Assembly (NCBI GenBank): GCA_049889395.1
Contig: JBMHDM010000003.1
Location: 1 to 26,790, forward strand
Direction of reading: 5' to 3'
DNA: 26,790 bases
Source: UBA3537 sp049889395
GTDB lineage: Bacteria > Bacteroidota > Bacteroidia > Flavobacteriales > Flavobacteriaceae
Of the stretch, positions 16,388 through 26,500 are shown piece by piece. The first letter of the stretch is position 1; each line of letters opens with the position of its first letter. The position numbers were made by a program, and so were the translations under genes. The notes under the pieces were generated by a model. It ran no database searches. It had not been told where the DNA came from and saw only the letters and a program-made list of their open reading frames with translations.

Positions 16388-16418
16388 TTGGCAAATCACG
16401 TCGTAAATCATATATTTG
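16388..16418 (+). promoter_or_regulatory. Candidate secDF promoter
   Basis: TTG at 16388-16390, 20-bp spacer, and TATATTTG at 16411-16418, a perfect -7 box. This is the best promoter match in the window, 37 bp upstream of the secDF ATG and just past the mdh terminator. Confidence 0.65.
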
Positions 16419-16455
16419 CTCGATTACAAATTAAAGTAGACCAAAATAATTCAAA

Positions 16456-19443
16456 ATGCAAAATAAAGGATTAGTTATCATGTTCGCCTTGTTGTTTGGA
16501 CTGGTGAGTATTTACCAGTTGTCATTCACTTTCAAGGGGAATCAAATAGAAGCGGCAGCTCAACAATATGCTGTAGAAGCTGTTGCAGAATCAGAAAATA
16601 ATTACGATTCAAAGCGTACCATTGAACGCTTAAAGTATCTGGATTCATTAAATAAAAAAGAAGTATTCAACATTGGAATTGCGACTTTCAATTATGATGA
16701 GGTAAAAGAAAAAGCCATGAACTTGGGTCTAGACCTTAAAGGTGGGATCAATGTTATTCTCCAGATTTCGGTTAAAGACATCCTATTAGGATTGGCCAAC
16801 GAGAGCAAAGATCCTGTTTTTAGAAAAGCTTTGGACGATGCTGAAGAACTTCAAAAAAATAGCCAAAACACCTATTTGGAAGATTTCTTTTTGGCGTTTG
16901 AAAGTTCTGAGGGTGATAATAAACTAGCATCTCCAGACATTTTTGCCAATAGAACACTAAGTGAGGACATCACCTTCAACATGACCAACGATGAAGTTAA
17001 ACCAATTTTGTCTGCCAAAATAGACGAATCAATCGTGTCTGCGTTTGAAGTCTTAAGGAAACGTATTGATAAGTTTGGCGTTACCCAACCGAATATTCAA
17101 CGAATTGGAACCTCAGGACGAATATTGGTAGAACTTCCTGGTGCCAAAGAAGTCGAACGGGTAAAAGGTTTACTCCAAAGTACCGCTCAGTTAGAGTTTT
17201 GGGATGCTTTCAAAGGTGAGGAGTTTGGAAATTTCTTATTACAAGCCAACGAAGTTCTGAAGACATTAGAAGTGGCTAACAACACCGATTCTTCAAGCAC
17301 GGAGGATCAAGAAGATGCTATTTCTGATATCATAGGGGACACCGATGCCGAAACAGGTGATGATGGTACAGTCAATCCAATAATTGACTTGATTCGAGCC
17401 CCAGGTTATCCCGGTGGTCCAGTTTTGGCTTCTTTTGAAACCAAAGATCAACAAACTGTAAGCGAGTACTTGAATCTTCCTCAGGTCAGAGCTTTATTGT
17501 CGGCAGAACAACGTTATGTTAAGTTTGTTTGGGGTATTCCTCAAGTTCAGAGAACTACCGCAGATGATACCGAAAGTATTGAGTTGGTTGAATTGTACGC
17601 CTTGAAAGGAAATAGAGAAAACAAACCACAATTGAGTGGTGCTGTGATTACCGATGCCAAGCAAGAATTTCAACAAAATGGAAATCCCAGTGTTACTATG
17701 CAAATGAACCTCAAAGGAGCTAAAATATGGGAAGAAATGACCGGTAATGCTTTCAATACTGGTGGTCAAATAGCCATTGTTTTGGATGATATTGTTTACT
17801 CTGCTCCAGGTGTTACCTCCGGTCCAATAGCTGGAGGGAACTCAGAAATCTCAGGATCATTTACGCTAAATGAAGCAGTAGATTTGGCCAATGTGTTACG
17901 AGCCGGAAAGCTCCCCGCTTCAGCTGATATTGTTCAAGCTGAAGAAGTTGGTCCCTCTCTAGGTCAAGAAGCTATTGACAGCGGAATGAAATCTTTTATC
18001 ATTGCGTTAGCTTTTGTATTGCTTTGGATGATTTTCTATTACGGTAAAGCAGGAATATATTCCAATATAGCGCTATTGCTAAACATTTTATTGATTTTTG
18101 GAATTTTATCAGGACTTGGCGCTGTTTTGACCTTGCCTGGAATAGCAGGTATAGTTCTAACCATCGGTATAGCTGTTGATGCCAACGTACTGATTTACGA
18201 ACGTGTTCGTGAAGAATTAGCTAAAGGTAAAGGCCAGAAAGAAGCCGTACAAGATGGATTTTCTAACGCCCTATCTTCAATTCTAGATGCCAATATCACA
18301 ACAGGTTTGACCGCTCTTATATTGTATACTTTTGGAACTGGGCCCATCAAAGGTTTTGCTACAACCCTTCTAATAGGTATTATCACATCTTTATTTACAG
18401 CTATTTTTATTTCAAGATTACTGATTGATTGGGATTTGAACAAAGGGGGTAAACTTCAGTTTTCAACCAAATTAACCAAAGGGTTATTCAGCAGTATTAA
18501 AATAAATTTTCTCCAAAAGCGGAAAATGGCGTATGTAATTTCGGCAACAATCATTACAGCTGGGTTAGTGTCATTGTTTACTACCGGATTGGATCAAGGA
18601 ATTGATTTTGTTGGTGGTCGGACATACACCGTTCGCTTTGCACAGGATATGAACACAGAGGAAGTAAAAACGGCTGTAAATGAAGTTTTCAATAGTGCCG
18701 AAGTCAAAACGATAGGAAGTGCTAATCAGCTTAAAATTTCAACTAAATATAAAGTCGATGAAAATTCTGCCGAAGTTGATGCTGAGGTACAAGAAAAATT
18801 ATACAATGCTTTAGTACCGTTTTTACCCGACGGAACCACCTACAAACAGTTTGTGGATGCTGAAAATAATGTCGGTAAAATGTATTCCGGTAAAGTTAGT
18901 CCAACCATTGCAGATGATATCAAACGGTCATCAGTGTGGGCTATTTTGGGCTCTTTGATCGTTGTGTTTTTATACATCCTATTGAGATTTAAAAAATGGC
19001 AATTTTCACTGGGTGCGGTAGCGGCAGTTTTTCATGATGTTCTTATTGTATTGGGCATATTCTCCATTGCTTGGAAATTTTTACCATTTAGCATGGAGAT
19101 CGATCAGGCCTTTATTGCAGCTATTTTGACGGTGATTGGATACTCTCTGAATGATACTGTGGTTGTTTTCGACCGTATTCGAGAGTACATTAATGAGCAC
19201 TCTAGTTGGGATTTCGCTAAAATTGTAAACGGCGCTTTGAACAGTACATTAAGTCGAACATTAAATACGTCACTTACCACACTAGTGGTACTTTTAGCCA
19301 TGTTTGTATTTGGAGCTGACTCGTTGCGAGGGTTGTTATTTGCATTAATTGTTGGTGTTCTTGTAGGAACGTATTCCTCGGTGTTTATCGCTACACCAAT
19401 TATGCATGATACGCTTAAAAGATTAAATAAAAAATCGAAATAA
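16456..19443 (+). CDS. secDF: Protein translocase subunit SecDF (fused)
   Basis: SecD and SecF use the proton gradient to pull preproteins through SecYEG to the periplasm. The 995-residue fusion is the usual form in this phylum. Its order is: TM1 (5-25); the SecD periplasmic region starting with LGLDLKGGINVILQ; five SecD membrane helices from about 512 with VDANVLIYERVREEL; then a second set beginning near 690 with GIDFVGGRTYTVRF (SecF) and YSLNDTVVVFDRIREY. Residues about 275-312 form an acidic Asp/Glu/Ser/Thr-rich insert in the first periplasmic domain. The gene is monocistronic: a good promoter upstream and a hairpin terminator 20 bp after the stop. It acts before the type IX system, handing PorU-dependent cargo to the periplasm. 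Confidence 0.97.
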   Translation: MQNKGLVIMFALLFGLVSIYQLSFTFKGNQIEAAAQQYAVEAVAESENNYDSKRTIERLKYLDSLNKKEVFNIGIATFNYDEVKEKAMNLGLDLKGGINVILQISVKDILLGLANESKDPVFRKALDDAEELQKNSQNTYLEDFFLAFESSEGDNKLASPDIFANRTLSEDITFNMTNDEVKPILSAKIDESIVSAFEVLRKRIDKFGVTQPNIQRIGTSGRILVELPGAKEVERVKGLLQSTAQLEFWDAFKGEEFGNFLLQANEVLKTLEVANNTDSSSTEDQEDAISDIIGDTDAETGDDGTVNPIIDLIRAPGYPGGPVLASFETKDQQTVSEYLNLPQVRALLSAEQRYVKFVWGIPQVQRTTADDTESIELVELYALKGNRENKPQLSGAVITDAKQEFQQNGNPSVTMQMNLKGAKIWEEMTGNAFNTGGQIAIVLDDIVYSAPGVTSGPIAGGNSEISGSFTLNEAVDLANVLRAGKLPASADIVQAEEVGPSLGQEAIDSGMKSFIIALAFVLLWMIFYYGKAGIYSNIALLLNILLIFGILSGLGAVLTLPGIAGIVLTIGIAVDANVLIYERVREELAKGKGQKEAVQDGFSNALSSILDANITTGLTALILYTFGTGPIKGFATTLLIGIITSLFTAIFISRLLIDWDLNKGGKLQFSTKLTKGLFSSIKINFLQKRKMAYVISATIITAGLVSLFTTGLDQGIDFVGGRTYTVRFAQDMNTEEVKTAVNEVFNSAEVKTIGSANQLKISTKYKVDENSAEVDAEVQEKLYNALVPFLPDGTTYKQFVDAENNVGKMYSGKVSPTIADDIKRSSVWAILGSLIVVFLYILLRFKKWQFSLGAVAAVFHDVLIVLGIFSIAWKFLPFSMEIDQAFIAAILTVIGYSLNDTVVVFDRIREYINEHSSWDFAKIVNGALNSTLSRTLNTSLTTLVVLLAMFVFGADSLRGLLFALIVGVLVGTYSSVFIATPIMHDTLKRLNKKSK

Positions 19444-19462
19444 ACGTATAAATATATAGATT

Positions 19463-19496
19463 AAAAAAGGCCACTCAATTGAGCGGCCTTTTTTTT
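19463..19496. terminator. Bidirectional terminator between secDF and lgt
   Basis: AAAAAAGGCC-A-CTC (19463-19476), loop AATT, GAG-C-GGCCTTTTTT (19481-19494): about 13 bp of pairing plus one A-C mismatch, with an A-run on one side and a T-run on the other. It sits between the convergent secDF and lgt and can serve both. Confidence 0.85.
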
Positions 19497-19506
19497 ATTC
19501 TTACAG

Positions 19507-20340
19507 TTAAGTGAGTTTTTGTTTTTGGATAAACATAAAATATAAGCCAGTCAGTATAAATGGAATACTTAAAACCTGTCCTGTATTCAAATCAAAAATC
19601 CAGTCCTCTCGACCATCAACTTGAGCAATTTTAAATTGTTCAACAAAAATTCTAACGGTCATCAGCAAGACAAAAAACAAACCAAATAAAAATCCTTCTT
19701 GCTGCCCTTTCTTTGTTTTCCAATAGAGGCTGACTAGAATTATAAAAACAAAAATGTAACCAAAGGCTTCATAAAGCTGTCCTGGATGTCTTGGAAGATC
19801 GTCTACTTGTTTAAAAACGACTGCCCAAGGTAAATCAGTACTGGCCACTTTTCCGATAATTTCTGAGTTGAAAAAATTCCCTATTCGAATAAAAATGGCA
19901 CCTAAGGCACAAGGGATAACTATCCGGTCTAGAATCCACAACACAGATTTTCTGAGCACTTTTTTATTGTACAAATACATAGATATTATCATCCCAATGG
20001 CTGCCCCATGGCTGGCCAATCCACGGAACCCTGTAAATTCAAATCCACCACTAAATTTGAATGGAAGAAATACACTCAAAAAATCGTCTCGAAATAATTC
20101 GGTTTGATAGAAAATTACATGCCCCAATCTTGCACCAATCATGATACCCAAAACAGAATAAACAAATAAACGATCTAATTTTTCTTCATCTTGATTTTCG
20201 TTTTTGTATATTTTTTTCATGACGAAAAATCCTAAGATGAATGCCACCATCCACATTAGGCTGTAATAGTGTATTTTGAAGTTTCCAAAAAGGCGAATAC
20301 CGTCTGAGGCGGGATCCCAAACGATTTGTAAAAAATCCAT
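19507..20340 (-). CDS. lgt: Phosphatidylglycerol--prolipoprotein diacylglyceryl transferase
   Basis: Lgt transfers diacylglycerol from phosphatidylglycerol to the lipobox cysteine of prolipoproteins, the first lipoprotein maturation step. The 277-residue protein is multi-spanning (about seven hydrophobic helices). Family landmarks present are the SHGAAIGM segment with His111, the RIGNFFNSE signature (Arg152 to Glu160), and RHPGQLYEA (184-192). Its substrates here would include GldJ and the small lipoprotein candidate in the minus-strand cluster. It is the last gene of the folE-cysS-yidD-lgt run, 61 bp after yidD. The start MDFLQIVW fits the family. Confidence 0.96.
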   Translation of the reverse strand: MDFLQIVWDPASDGIRLFGNFKIHYYSLMWMVAFILGFFVMKKIYKNENQDEEKLDRLFVYSVLGIMIGARLGHVIFYQTELFRDDFLSVFLPFKFSGGFEFTGFRGLASHGAAIGMIISMYLYNKKVLRKSVLWILDRIVIPCALGAIFIRIGNFFNSEIIGKVASTDLPWAVVFKQVDDLPRHPGQLYEAFGYIFVFIILVSLYWKTKKGQQEGFLFGLFFVLLMTVRIFVEQFKIAQVDGREDWIFDLNTGQVLSIPFILTGLYFMFIQKQKLT

Positions 20341-20401
20341 AGTGTTTAATTTTGACGTAAATATAAAAAATTGAAAATGAACAAATAGAGAAGTAGTGCA
20401 A

Positions 20402-20644
20402 TTAGCTTTTCATTGTTTTTTTTGGTGGTACTGGGTCATATCCAGAACCGCCCCAAGGATGACAACTCAAGATCCGCTTTAGGCCCAATAAGCCGCCTTT
20501 TATAAGTCCGTGGGTTTGAAGCGCTTCAATACAATAGTGTGAGCAAGTCGGCTGGAAACGACACTTAGCTGGAAATAGTGGAGATATAAATTTTTGATAT
20601 CCCTTTATCAACACGATAACAGGTTTTGTTATGGCCCAGCTCAT
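20402..20644 (-). CDS. yidD: Membrane protein insertion efficiency factor YidD
   Basis: YidD is a small inner-membrane-associated protein thought to help YidC insert membrane proteins. The 80-residue length is standard. It starts with an amphipathic helix, then has the conserved KCRFQPTCSHYCIEAL segment (Cys residues at about 28, 34 and 38), and ends with the HPWGGSGYDPVP signature. It lies 3 bp after cysS and is almost certainly co-transcribed. In many bacteria yidD sits with rnpA/rpmH/yidC; here it is with cysS and lgt. Confidence 0.95.
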   Translation of the reverse strand: MSWAITKPVIVLIKGYQKFISPLFPAKCRFQPTCSHYCIEALQTHGLIKGGLLGLKRILSCHPWGGSGYDPVPPKKTMKS

Positions 20645-20647
20645 AGG

Positions 20648-22132
20648 TCAATCCAATGTAAAACTAGTGCCGCCTTTACCGTCTTTTAGTTGAATTCCAA
20701 CGCTGGCAAGTTGATCTCTAATTTGATCCGAGAGTTCGAAGTTTTTCTGCGCTCTAGCCTCATTTCTCAAATGAATTAAAATCCGAACGGCATCTGAAAG
20801 TTTAGTGTTAGAATCGTTATTGGTCAATTCATCTTTTAATCCAAGAATGTCATATACAAAGCTTTCAAGGGTTTGTTTTAGAACTTCTAAATTGTCATTA
20901 TCAATGGTATTTTTGCCATCTCTAATTTGGTTGATGTATTTCACAGCACTAAACAATTCTGCTATAAGAATTGGTGTATTGAAATCATCGTTCATGGCAT
21001 TGTAACAACGTTTTTTCCATGTGGATACATCAAAATCAGAGGAGGCCTTACTAGCGGTAATTTGATTTAAAGTTTTCACAGCTTCCATTAATTTTTGATA
21101 ACCTTTTTCTGAAGCCAATAGTGCATCGTTACTAAAATCTAGAACACTTCGATAGTGTGCTTGCATCATAAAAAAACGTACAACCGACGGCGAAAATCCT
21201 TTGGAGAGCTTATCAGTTTTTCCACTTAAAATTTCGGCTGGTAAAATATTATTTCCTGTAGACTTGGCCATTTTTTGACCATTTAGCGTAAGCATATTGG
21301 CGTGCATCCAATACTTAACTGGATCTTGATTGTGACAGGCTTTTGCTTGTGCAATCTCACATTCGTGGTGAGGGAATTTTAGATCCATTCCACCACCATG
21401 GATATCAAATTGTTCGCCTAAATACTTGGTACTCATGGCCGTGCACTCTAAGTGCCACCCTGGAAAACCGACCCCCCATGGCGAAGGCCATCTCATAATA
21501 TGTTGCGGCTCTGCTTTTTTCCAGAGGGCAAAATCTTGGGGGTTTTTTTTGTCTGGCTGTCCGTCCAATGATCGGGTGTTGTGAACTAAATCGTCAATAT
21601 TCCTACCGCTCAAAACGCCATAGTTATTATTTTTGTTATATTTTAATACATCAAAATAAACGGACCCATTTACGGCGTAAGCTAGGCCTTTCTCGATGAT
21701 TTGTTTGATCAGCTCTATTTGCTCAATGATATGTCCAGTTGCTGTGGGTTCAATACTTGGTGGTAGTAGATTGAAGTTGCGGAGAATGTTATGAAAATCT
21801 ACAGAGTACATTTGTACAACTTCCATGGGTTCAAGCTGCTCGATACGGGCTTTTTTTGCAATACGATCTTCACCCTCGTCGGCATCATTTTCCAAATGCC
21901 CTGCATCAGTGATATTTCGGACATATCGAACTTTATAACCCAGATGTTTTAAATATCTGAAAATCATATCAAAAGACATGAAGGTCCGGACGTTACCAAG
22001 GTGAACGTTGCTGTAAACTGTTGGGCCACAAACATACATGCCTACAGCTCCTTCAACTAGAGGTTTGAAAATTTCTTTTTTCCTAGTAATGGAGTTATAT
22101 ATAAAGAGATCTTGCTCTGAAATCAGTATCAT
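20648..22132 (-). CDS. cysS: Cysteine--tRNA ligase
   Basis: CysS attaches cysteine to tRNA-Cys in the cytoplasm. The 494-residue class I synthetase has the zinc-ligand Cys35 in the MYVCGPTVYSNVHLGN segment with the HIGH-equivalent HLGN (44-47), the zinc-binding HLECTAMS and HHECEIAQ segments around 225-260, and the KMSKS-equivalent KMAKS near residue 286. Other landmarks, such as SGRNIDDLVHN, match the family. The start at 22132 gives a short N-terminal extension of typical size. It lies 20 bp downstream of folE and 3 bp upstream of yidD. Confidence 0.96.
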   Translation of the reverse strand: MILISEQDLFIYNSITRKKEIFKPLVEGAVGMYVCGPTVYSNVHLGNVRTFMSFDMIFRYLKHLGYKVRYVRNITDAGHLENDADEGEDRIAKKARIEQLEPMEVVQMYSVDFHNILRNFNLLPPSIEPTATGHIIEQIELIKQIIEKGLAYAVNGSVYFDVLKYNKNNNYGVLSGRNIDDLVHNTRSLDGQPDKKNPQDFALWKKAEPQHIMRWPSPWGVGFPGWHLECTAMSTKYLGEQFDIHGGGMDLKFPHHECEIAQAKACHNQDPVKYWMHANMLTLNGQKMAKSTGNNILPAEILSGKTDKLSKGFSPSVVRFFMMQAHYRSVLDFSNDALLASEKGYQKLMEAVKTLNQITASKASSDFDVSTWKKRCYNAMNDDFNTPILIAELFSAVKYINQIRDGKNTIDNDNLEVLKQTLESFVYDILGLKDELTNNDSNTKLSDAVRILIHLRNEARAQKNFELSDQIRDQLASVGIQLKDGKGGTSFTLD

Positions 22133-22152
22133 TTGGTTGGGCTAATTAGATG

Positions 22153-22839
22153 TTAAAACTTGGTGTCCAATTGCAAATAATTCAAAAATTCTTTTCGAAT
22201 GTCTTTTTGTTTGAATTGTCCTCCAAATTCGCTGGTAACTGTACTACTTTCTATATCTCGTATTCCTCTAGAGTTAACACAAAGGTGTTTGGCATCAATT
22301 ACACAAGCCACGTTTTCGGTTTTTAATACTTTTTGTAACTCTCTAACGATTTGGATTGTTAGTCGTTCTTGAACTTGTGGACGTTTGGCAAAGTAGTCCA
22401 CTATTCGATTCATTTTTGACAGACCAACAACAGTTCCGTTTGATATGTAAGCCACGTGAGCTTTACCCACTATTGGTAAAAGGTGGTGTTCGCAAGTCGA
22501 ATACAGTGTAATGTTTTTTTCAACTAGCATTTCGCCATAATTGTATTTGTTGTCAAAGGTTGAAGCTTTGGGTTTATTTTGAGGGTTTAAGCCCGAAAAA
22601 ATTTCTTTAACAAACATTTTTGCTACCCGTTTCGGGGTGCCTTTCAAACTGTCGTCATTTAAATCAAGGCCTAGTGTTTCCATAATGTGTTTGACATCGT
22701 CTTGAATAATTTCAATTTTCTCATTTTCATTCAAAACGAAAGCATCGTCACGCATGGGTGTTTCGGATGAGGTTCCGATGTGGTTATCTCCAATATTTTC
22801 TATGTGTTCTAATTCGTTGGTGTCAAATTTAAGTCCCAT
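22153..22839 (-). CDS. folE: GTP cyclohydrolase I
   Basis: FolE converts GTP to dihydroneopterin triphosphate, the entry to tetrahydrofolate and also the precursor for queuosine through QueD. The 228-residue type I enzyme has Cys116 and His118/His119 in the STCEHHLLP motif and Cys187 in AKHLCVNSRG, which together give the zinc site, plus the RPQVQERLT segment near 153-161. The first 30 residues are an unstructured acidic extension common in flavobacterial FolE. It heads a minus-strand run with cysS 20 bp downstream. A perfect TAnnTTTG box lies 32 bp upstream of the start. Confidence 0.96.
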   Translation of the reverse strand: MGLKFDTNELEHIENIGDNHIGTSSETPMRDDAFVLNENEKIEIIQDDVKHIMETLGLDLNDDSLKGTPKRVAKMFVKEIFSGLNPQNKPKASTFDNKYNYGEMLVEKNITLYSTCEHHLLPIVGKAHVAYISNGTVVGLSKMNRIVDYFAKRPQVQERLTIQIVRELQKVLKTENVACVIDAKHLCVNSRGIRDIESSTVTSEFGGQFKQKDIRKEFLNYLQLDTKF

Positions 22840-22871
22840 GAGATTTATTTTGTGTTATCACATTGTAATAA

Positions 22872-22879
22872 CAAAGATA
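22872..22879 (-). promoter_or_regulatory. Candidate -7 box for folE
   Basis: TATCTTTG on the minus strand, a perfect TAnnTTTG, 32 bp upstream of the folE ATG. No TTG appears at the expected -33 distance, so confidence is moderate. Confidence 0.45.
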
Positions 22880-23062
22880 GTTATTTTCATTCTTTGATAC
22901 CTTGAATTTACTATTATTAACAGATTTTTAAAGTCAATTAGAAAAAAATAATTACTTTTAAAGGCTCGGTTGTATAATCCGATCAAAAATAAATTAAACC
23001 AATATTCTAGAGAAAAATAATTGGAGTGTTTCTGATTATTACTTCTTACCAATTTAACTTTT

Positions 23063-23533
23063 ATGAAGGTAATATTTTTCAATATTGTTTTTTTTGTCCT
23101 TTCTATCGTGTCATCTTATGGACAAAAATCAGGCAACATCAAAACATCCCAACCTATTGTTTTCAATACTAATCTCAAAGCTGATTTTAGTACTGCTGAA
23201 ATGAATATGCTGAAAGAAGTCTATGGCTTATCCCTAGAATCAGAAATTTTGAGTCGGCCAACGCGAGTTTTGGCCATGAAAGAAGTCTTGAGAAATCGAG
23301 TCATTATAAAACAAATTTCCAACCCTAAAGGGCAAAAACCATGTCCACTGCTTTCAGAAATTCCGTTGTTTGATGCTTTTGTGAGCAACATTCAAAGAGA
23401 TGATGTTTTTGATCCAGTAGAATTTAATCCGTTGAAATATAATTTTGAATTCCATTATCCTGGTATACAACGATTTAGGGTCGATAACACCAATTACTTT
23501 ATTACCATCAAATCTCAATTTTATAATAATTAG
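23063..23533 (+). CDS. Small secreted protein of unknown function
   Basis: A 156-residue protein that I do not recognise. Residues 1-20 are a clear Sec signal peptide (hydrophobic Ile/Phe/Val core, SSYG then Gln21), so the mature form is likely periplasmic or outside. The mature part of about 135 residues has a single cysteine (in GQKPCPLL), a helical middle (AEMNMLKEVYG, RVLAMKEVLRNRV) and an aromatic-rich C-terminus ending in TIKSQFYNN. There is no lipobox and no type IX sorting domain. Its stop (TAG) is 2 bp before the ATG of the large metalloprotease, so the two are very likely co-translated. That arrangement would suit a folding helper, inhibitor or partner of the protease, but that is inference only. 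No clear promoter box was found upstream. Confidence 0.72.
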   Translation: MKVIFFNIVFFVLSIVSSYGQKSGNIKTSQPIVFNTNLKADFSTAEMNMLKEVYGLSLESEILSRPTRVLAMKEVLRNRVIIKQISNPKGQKPCPLLSEIPLFDAFVSNIQRDDVFDPVEFNPLKYNFEFHYPGIQRFRVDNTNYFITIKSQFYNN

Positions 23534-23535
23534 CC

Positions 23536-26500
23536 ATGAAAAAAATCACAATACTGACGCTTTTCCTATTGATTTCTGGGTTGTTAGCTACTGCTCAACA
23601 ACGTGAATGTGGTATGGAGGAATACATGGCACAGATGATGCAAGACCCTGAGTTTGCTCGCCAATGGGAAATTAATCAAACTAAATTTAGAGAAGCAGTA
23701 CAGCAAAGCCTAAGCCTCGAGTATAGACAAAATGTGATGGACCCAATTGTAATTCCAGTAGCGGTTCATTTTCCTAGCGGATTGGAGTCTGATAGAGCTT
23801 GCCTAGAGGCTTTAGCTCAAAATCAAATCGATATTTTAAATGGGGACTACACCGCAACCAATCCTGACGCCAATTTGTGGACTGCTGCAAGCGGATTTTA
23901 TCCTGGTGTGGTTCACGGGGCTGCTAATATCCAGTTCTGTATTGCGACGTCTAATCATCCAGAAGATACCGATCCTGAAATTATTGAAGGAGGACCTGCT
24001 GTGACGATTGGTTACGATTTTGGCGGTGGCAACGACTCCGATCCAGCATGGAGCGGTTACATGAACTTTTTAGTTAAAGATATCGGGGGGGGTCTGCTCG
24101 GTTATTCTCCTCTAGGTGGAAATATCAATGCGGGACAGTCTGTGGTCATGAACTTGGGAGCATTTGGCTCCGGATCTGGTTGCCCTGATTCCGGTATTGT
24201 TCCCGGTGCACCTTACGATTTGGGTCGAACAGTAACACACGAGCTCGGTCACTTTTTTAACCTTGAACATCCTTTTTCAGGTTCTTGTGCTACAGATGAC
24301 GGAATAGCAGATACACCAAATATATCAGATCCCAATTATGGCTGCCCAGATCCTGGAACAGTCCCCGCCTGTGACCCTACAGAGTTTGCTCTAACCATGA
24401 GTTATATGGATTACGGAAATGATGCTTGTTTGTATATGTTTTCGGAAGGTCAGACGGATGTGGTTGATAATTATGTTAGCGCTGTATTGCAGGCACAATT
24501 TAAACCCAATACAGTTCCTGTATGCGTTGAAACCCCCGAATATGTAATGACTGATGATACTATAAATACTTGTAGTGGTATTTTTTATGATTCAGGTGGA
24601 CCTGTTGATGGTGCTAGCCCTGGGAATTACGCCAATAACGAAAACTTTACATTTACGATTTGTCCAAATAATACCGGCCAAGTCATCCAGTTAGATTTTA
24701 CAGAATTTAGCACCCAAAATAATGCAGACATCATGAGTATTTATAACGCCTCTGATGCTTCTGATCCAGCGACACTAATAGGGGAGTTCTCAGGGACTAA
24801 TAGCCCTGGTACTATTGCTGCAACTACCACGAATACTTCGGGGTGTTTGACTATAGTATTTACAAGTTCTGCTTCAATTTCTGATTCAGGATGGCAGGCC
24901 AATATTTCTTGTCAAACGCCACCTTCTGAATGTCAAACGATTTCGGCTGTTCTCGATAGTGCCTTTCCAGAACCTAACGCCGAGGGGTATATTTTAGTTT
25001 GTCCTGGCGAAGAAATTACTTTATCAGGGAGTGGACAATTCTCAGAACCAGGCGGTGGATTTGGAGCTGCATACCAATGGGAGACCGGAGATGGTACAAC
25101 AATAAGCGGTCAAACAGCAACATTTTCGTTTGATGAACCAGGAGTTTACGTCGCAAATCTAAACGTATGGGATACCAACACTAGTGTTTACCCTGAAGGT
25201 TGTCAAAACACTAATCTCATAAACCAAATCATTCAAGTCAGCACAACACCAGACTTTACAGGAACCGAAGCAGAAAATGATCGATTGTGTTATGGTGACA
25301 CCACAACACTGACACCTGTTGTAACACCAACATCTTATCTCAATGAATGTACGCCCCCAGAAAGTGAACTAACCTTTTTGCCGGACGGTAGTGGAGTTTC
25401 CTATGAAACTTCAATTATTGTCGATTGTTTTGAATCCGATCAAACTTTGGATGACATTAATCAGTTGGTAGAAATATGTTTGGAACTGGAGCATTCTTAT
25501 TTAGGAGATCTGGATATAGAAATTATTTCACCGTCTGGTCAAGTTGTGTTTTTACAAAATCAAGGTGGAGGATCAGCCAATCTAGGTGTACCTTGGGCTA
25601 CATCTACAGTAGATGGCGAATCTACCAATACCACCCCAGGTGAGGGTTACAATTATTGTTTTGTTCCAGACGACTCATATCCAACCTTAGTTGAAGGAAT
25701 CCAATCAGGTGGAACTTTCCCAGTTGGAGATGGCCCAGGGACTTACACAGATTCTTTCGTTCCTGCAGGGGTTTATTCATCTGATGACTCACTGGACGGA
25801 TTGTTAGGTTCATCACTGAATGGAAGTTGGACCATTAGAATTACGGACAACATCGGAGCAGATAATGGATACATTTTCTCTTGGACGTTAAATTTTGATC
25901 CTGCTATTCAACCTCCAGATTTATCTTTCACGCCTGAAATAGTCTCAGGAAGTTGGTTAGATGATTCCACAATTACAGAAACAAATGGTGATACCATAAC
26001 CATAGCACCACCAAATGAAGGTCAATACTGTTATACTTACGTCGTAGAAGATAATTTTGGTTGTGAATATACCCATGAGGTATGTGTGGATGTTCTACCA
26101 GAGCTCATTCATGATTTACCCAATGATCTTTTTATATGTGATCCAGGTGCTGCACCATATGTGTTTGATTTGTCTGTGAATGAAGCAACAGTACTAGCGC
26201 CTAACCCCAATCCAGCAGATTTTGTTGTTACATTCCACAATACACAAGAAGATGCAGAAATTGATGCAAATCCTATTACCAATCTTTCTAACTACGAAGG
26301 ATCAGATGGAGAACTTATTTATATCAGATTTGAATATCAAGAATCTAGATGTTTCGAAATTGAAACGTTCCAATTGAATCTATTAGCTGCGCCAGAGATT
26401 TTTCCTGCTTCAGACCTTGTTCTTTGTGATGATGAATCCAATGACGGTTCAGAGCCATTCAATTTAGATGCTCAAACTCTTGATATTCTTGGTCCTCAAT

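Noticed and set aside
22858..23082. 74-codon minus-strand open frame between folE and the small secreted protein
   Set aside because: Composition is that of translated AT-rich intergenic DNA, it spans the folE promoter box and overlaps the start of the secreted protein; no motif.
25622..25816. 64-codon minus-strand frame inside the protease gene
   Set aside because: The plus-strand frame is continuous with P-domain motifs here; the antisense frame has no support.
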